A stretch of DNA of 8,434 nucleotides from an uncultured bacterium (GTDB lineage Bacteria; Planctomycetota; UBA8108): positions 1 to 8,434 of the forward strand of contig CAJWZY010000079.1 in NCBI GenBank assembly GCA_913050545.1, written 5' to 3'. The notes beneath the pieces are model-generated. The model did not search any database. It was not told the DNA's origin and saw only the letters and a program-made list of their open reading frames with translations. Numbering within the stretch: the stretch's first letter is position 1; every line of letters begins with the position of its first letter. A program made the position numbers and the translations under genes. This document shows positions 6,996 to 8,434 of this stretch, piece by piece.

Positions 6996-7013
6996 AAAAA
7001 CCCGGCAAACGGG
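6996..7013 (-). terminator. Probable rho-independent terminator after the thioesterase gene
   Basis: On the minus strand CCCG and CGGG form a 4-bp stem with a 5-nt loop, followed directly by TTTTT. The stem is short, so termination may be partial. It lies 81 nt past the thioesterase stop and 30 nt before the exported-protein start, a sensible place to end the purH-thioesterase transcript. Confidence 0.45.
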
Positions 7014-7093
7014 CATTGTAGCGTTCCCCGGTAAACTCTCCACCAGTTTTATTCCTCAGCGGCAGAACGGGGAGTGGCGGCAAGGGCAGAAAA

Positions 7094-7492
7094 TCAATCG
7101 GCCTTGCGCCAGGGGCTTGGAGTCCCCTCGTCGTCCAGGGCCACGTAAACCACGGTAGAGCTGCCGATCTGCTCGAGCCGGGAGGATTCTCCACGGCTGA
7201 CAACCACCCTGCAGTCAAAGGTCAACGAGGTAGAGCCCTCCTTGACTGGCATACACCAGATCTCAACGACATCACCAAGGAGACCCGGCGCATCGAAGAC
7301 GATCTCCCCGAACTTCTTGGTGACGATATTCTTGGTCCCCATGCGGCCCATCGCCATCGTCGCCATTGCCTCATCGATCCAGCTCATCAGCTGGCCACCG
7401 AAGAGGCGGCCGGCAAAGTTGAGATCCGGGTACATGACGATTTTGCGACCAGCGAGTTCGTAGCCTTCGAGATCAACGGGTTGACCGGCCAT
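7094..7492 (-). CDS. Acyl-CoA thioesterase, hotdog fold (YciA/ACOT-like)
   Basis: This 132-residue protein belongs by sequence style to the hotdog acyl-CoA thioesterases, which hydrolyse acyl-CoA to free acid and CoA in the cytoplasm, usually as hexamers. The diagnostic segment is at 21-42: Asn25, the GxxFGGQLMSWID stretch (28-40), with Asp40 at the place of the catalytic acid in YciA-type enzymes, on the central 'hot dog' helix. Strands FGEIVFDAP, DVVEIWCMP and STSLTFDCRVVV follow as expected, and the length is normal for a single-domain member. The ATG at 7492 has GGAG 12 nt upstream, a slightly long spacing. It starts 29 nt after the purH stop and is probably cotranscribed with purH, although no metabolic link is obvious. 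The acyl-chain preference cannot be read from sequence. Confidence 0.88.
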   Translation of the reverse strand: MAGQPVDLEGYELAGRKIVMYPDLNFAGRLFGGQLMSWIDEAMATMAMGRMGTKNIVTKKFGEIVFDAPGLLGDVVEIWCMPVKEGSTSLTFDCRVVVSRGESSRLEQIGSSTVVYVALDDEGTPSPWRKAD

Positions 7493-7521
7493 GTTTCTAT
7501 GCGGCTCCGGGTTCTTGTTTA

Positions 7522-8434
7522 TCAGTGGCGAAAATGCCTGTGGCCGGTGAAGACCATTGCCAGGCCTTCCTCATTCGCGGCCGAAATCACTTCCTCATCA
7601 CGAACGCTTCCACCAGGCTGGATCACGGCGGTAGCCCCCGCCTCGGCAGCAGCAAGCAGTCCATCAGCAAAAGGAAAAAACGCATCGGATGCGACAGCTG
7701 AGCCAGCCAGGTCAAGCCCGGCCTCCGCTGCCTTGATCGCGGCAATCTTAACAGAGTCGACACGGGACATCTGCCCGGCCCCTACCCCCAGGAGACAATC
7801 CGCGGCGCTGTAGACGATAGCGTTCGATTTGACGTAACGGACGACACTCCAGCCAAAGAGCATGGCCGCCATCTCCTTGTCGGTTGGTGCCCGCTCGGTA
7901 ACCACCTTGAAGGTGGATGGGTCGTCTGCCTCATCGTCGGGCGATTGCGCCAGGAGACCGGCAGGAACTCCACGTAAAACAGGCGCGCCGGGAGAAAGGC
8001 CCCAGGAGTCATCCCGGCAAGAGAGCAGGATGCGGTTCTTCTTCTCCCTCAGGATCTCGAGGGCACCATCGGAAAACCCAGGAGCGACAAGCACCTCGAT
8101 GAAGTGATCTTTCATGACATTCGCCGCCGCGTCATCAACGACACCGCTGCAGGCGATGATTCCACCGGAGGCGGATTGTGGATCGCAGGCCAGCGCCTTG
8201 TGCCAGGCATCCTCGATGCTTGCGGCATAAGCTGCCCCACATGGGTTCGAATGCTTGATGATTGCCACCGCCAGCCCGTGATCCTCGATAGTAGAGATCA
8301 CCTCGAGGGCGCCACAAAGGTCCAGGATGTTGTTGTATGAGATCGCCTTGCCGTTGAGCTGTTCAAATGAATCCAGGAAGGTCGGGCCTCGCCCATAGAG
8401 AGCTGCGTGCTGGTGGGGATTCTCTCCGTAACGC
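7522..8434 (-). CDS. purH: Bifunctional AICAR transformylase/IMP cyclohydrolase, C-terminal part (5' end outside window)
   Basis: The last ~300 residues of PurH are present; the start lies beyond the right edge. PurH performs the final two steps of de novo purine synthesis: formyl transfer from 10-formyl-THF to AICAR, then ring closure to IMP. The segment begins at the family hallmark RYGENPHQ (8433-8410), which follows the cyclohydrolase domain, so what is seen is essentially the transformylase domain. Other landmarks are ISYNNILD, KHSNPCG (its Lys-His pair is in the transformylase active site), VKSNAIVYS, GVGAGQMSRVDS, SDAFFPFADG and the typical C-terminus GHRHFRH. The frame is open from the window edge to the TGA at 7524-7522 with no break, and the length fits a full enzyme of about 520 residues. 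The downstream thioesterase gene follows after 29 nt. Confidence 0.97.
   Translation of the reverse strand, partial: RYGENPHQHAALYGRGPTFLDSFEQLNGKAISYNNILDLCGALEVISTIEDHGLAVAIIKHSNPCGAAYAASIEDAWHKALACDPQSASGGIIACSGVVDDAAANVMKDHFIEVLVAPGFSDGALEILREKKNRILLSCRDDSWGLSPGAPVLRGVPAGLLAQSPDDEADDPSTFKVVTERAPTDKEMAAMLFGWSVVRYVKSNAIVYSAADCLLGVGAGQMSRVDSVKIAAIKAAEAGLDLAGSAVASDAFFPFADGLLAAAEAGATAVIQPGGSVRDEEVISAANEEGLAMVFTGHRHFRH

Noticed and set aside
7015..7020. TACAAT as a -10 box for the exported-protein gene
   Set aside because: No acceptable -35 at 16-18 nt, and the transcript start would fall inside the proposed terminator stem.

Overview
The window is a bacterial chromosomal segment with about 58% GC by eye. 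Eight genes are recognisable and all lie on the minus strand, so the genes run from the right edge to the left edge. The mix of genes points loosely to the Planctomycetota or a neighbouring lineage: a Na+/alanine-type symporter with a signal peptide and extra exported N-terminal domain, an adrenodoxin-type ferredoxin carrying an 'LYPG...NCRG.GQCG.C' pattern, an orphan GspF-like protein, a predicted lipoprotein and an exported protein of unknown family. This assignment is an inference from gene style; no rRNA or other phylogenetic marker is present apart from the purH fragment.

In transcription order (right to left) the layout is as follows. (1) The C-terminal ~300 residues of PurH, the bifunctional enzyme for the last two steps of IMP synthesis. 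(2) A small hotdog-fold acyl-CoA thioesterase starting 29 nt after purH, followed by a probable short intrinsic terminator. (3) An exported protein of 336 residues and unknown function, starting at TTG with a good ribosome binding site. (4) A DEAD-box RNA helicase with a ~300-residue disordered, Arg/Gly-rich tail that contains a 21-bp tandem repeat. (5) An AGCS-family Na+/amino-acid symporter with an unusual exported N-terminal domain. (6) A [2Fe-2S] ferredoxin. (7) A short GspF/PilC-like inner-membrane protein in the same reading frame as the ferredoxin, 9 nt after its stop. (8) The start of a predicted lipoprotein whose ATG overlaps the stop of the GspF-like gene (TGATG). It is cut by the window edge.

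The right half is largely housekeeping (purine synthesis, thioester hydrolysis, RNA remodelling). The left end (ferredoxin, GspF-like, lipoprotein) looks like a tightly packed, translationally coupled unit and is the part most likely to hold something not well described. No tRNA, rRNA, CRISPR array, insertion sequence or prophage signature was seen. Noncoding stretches are short (all under 130 bp), and the plus strand carries no convincing gene.
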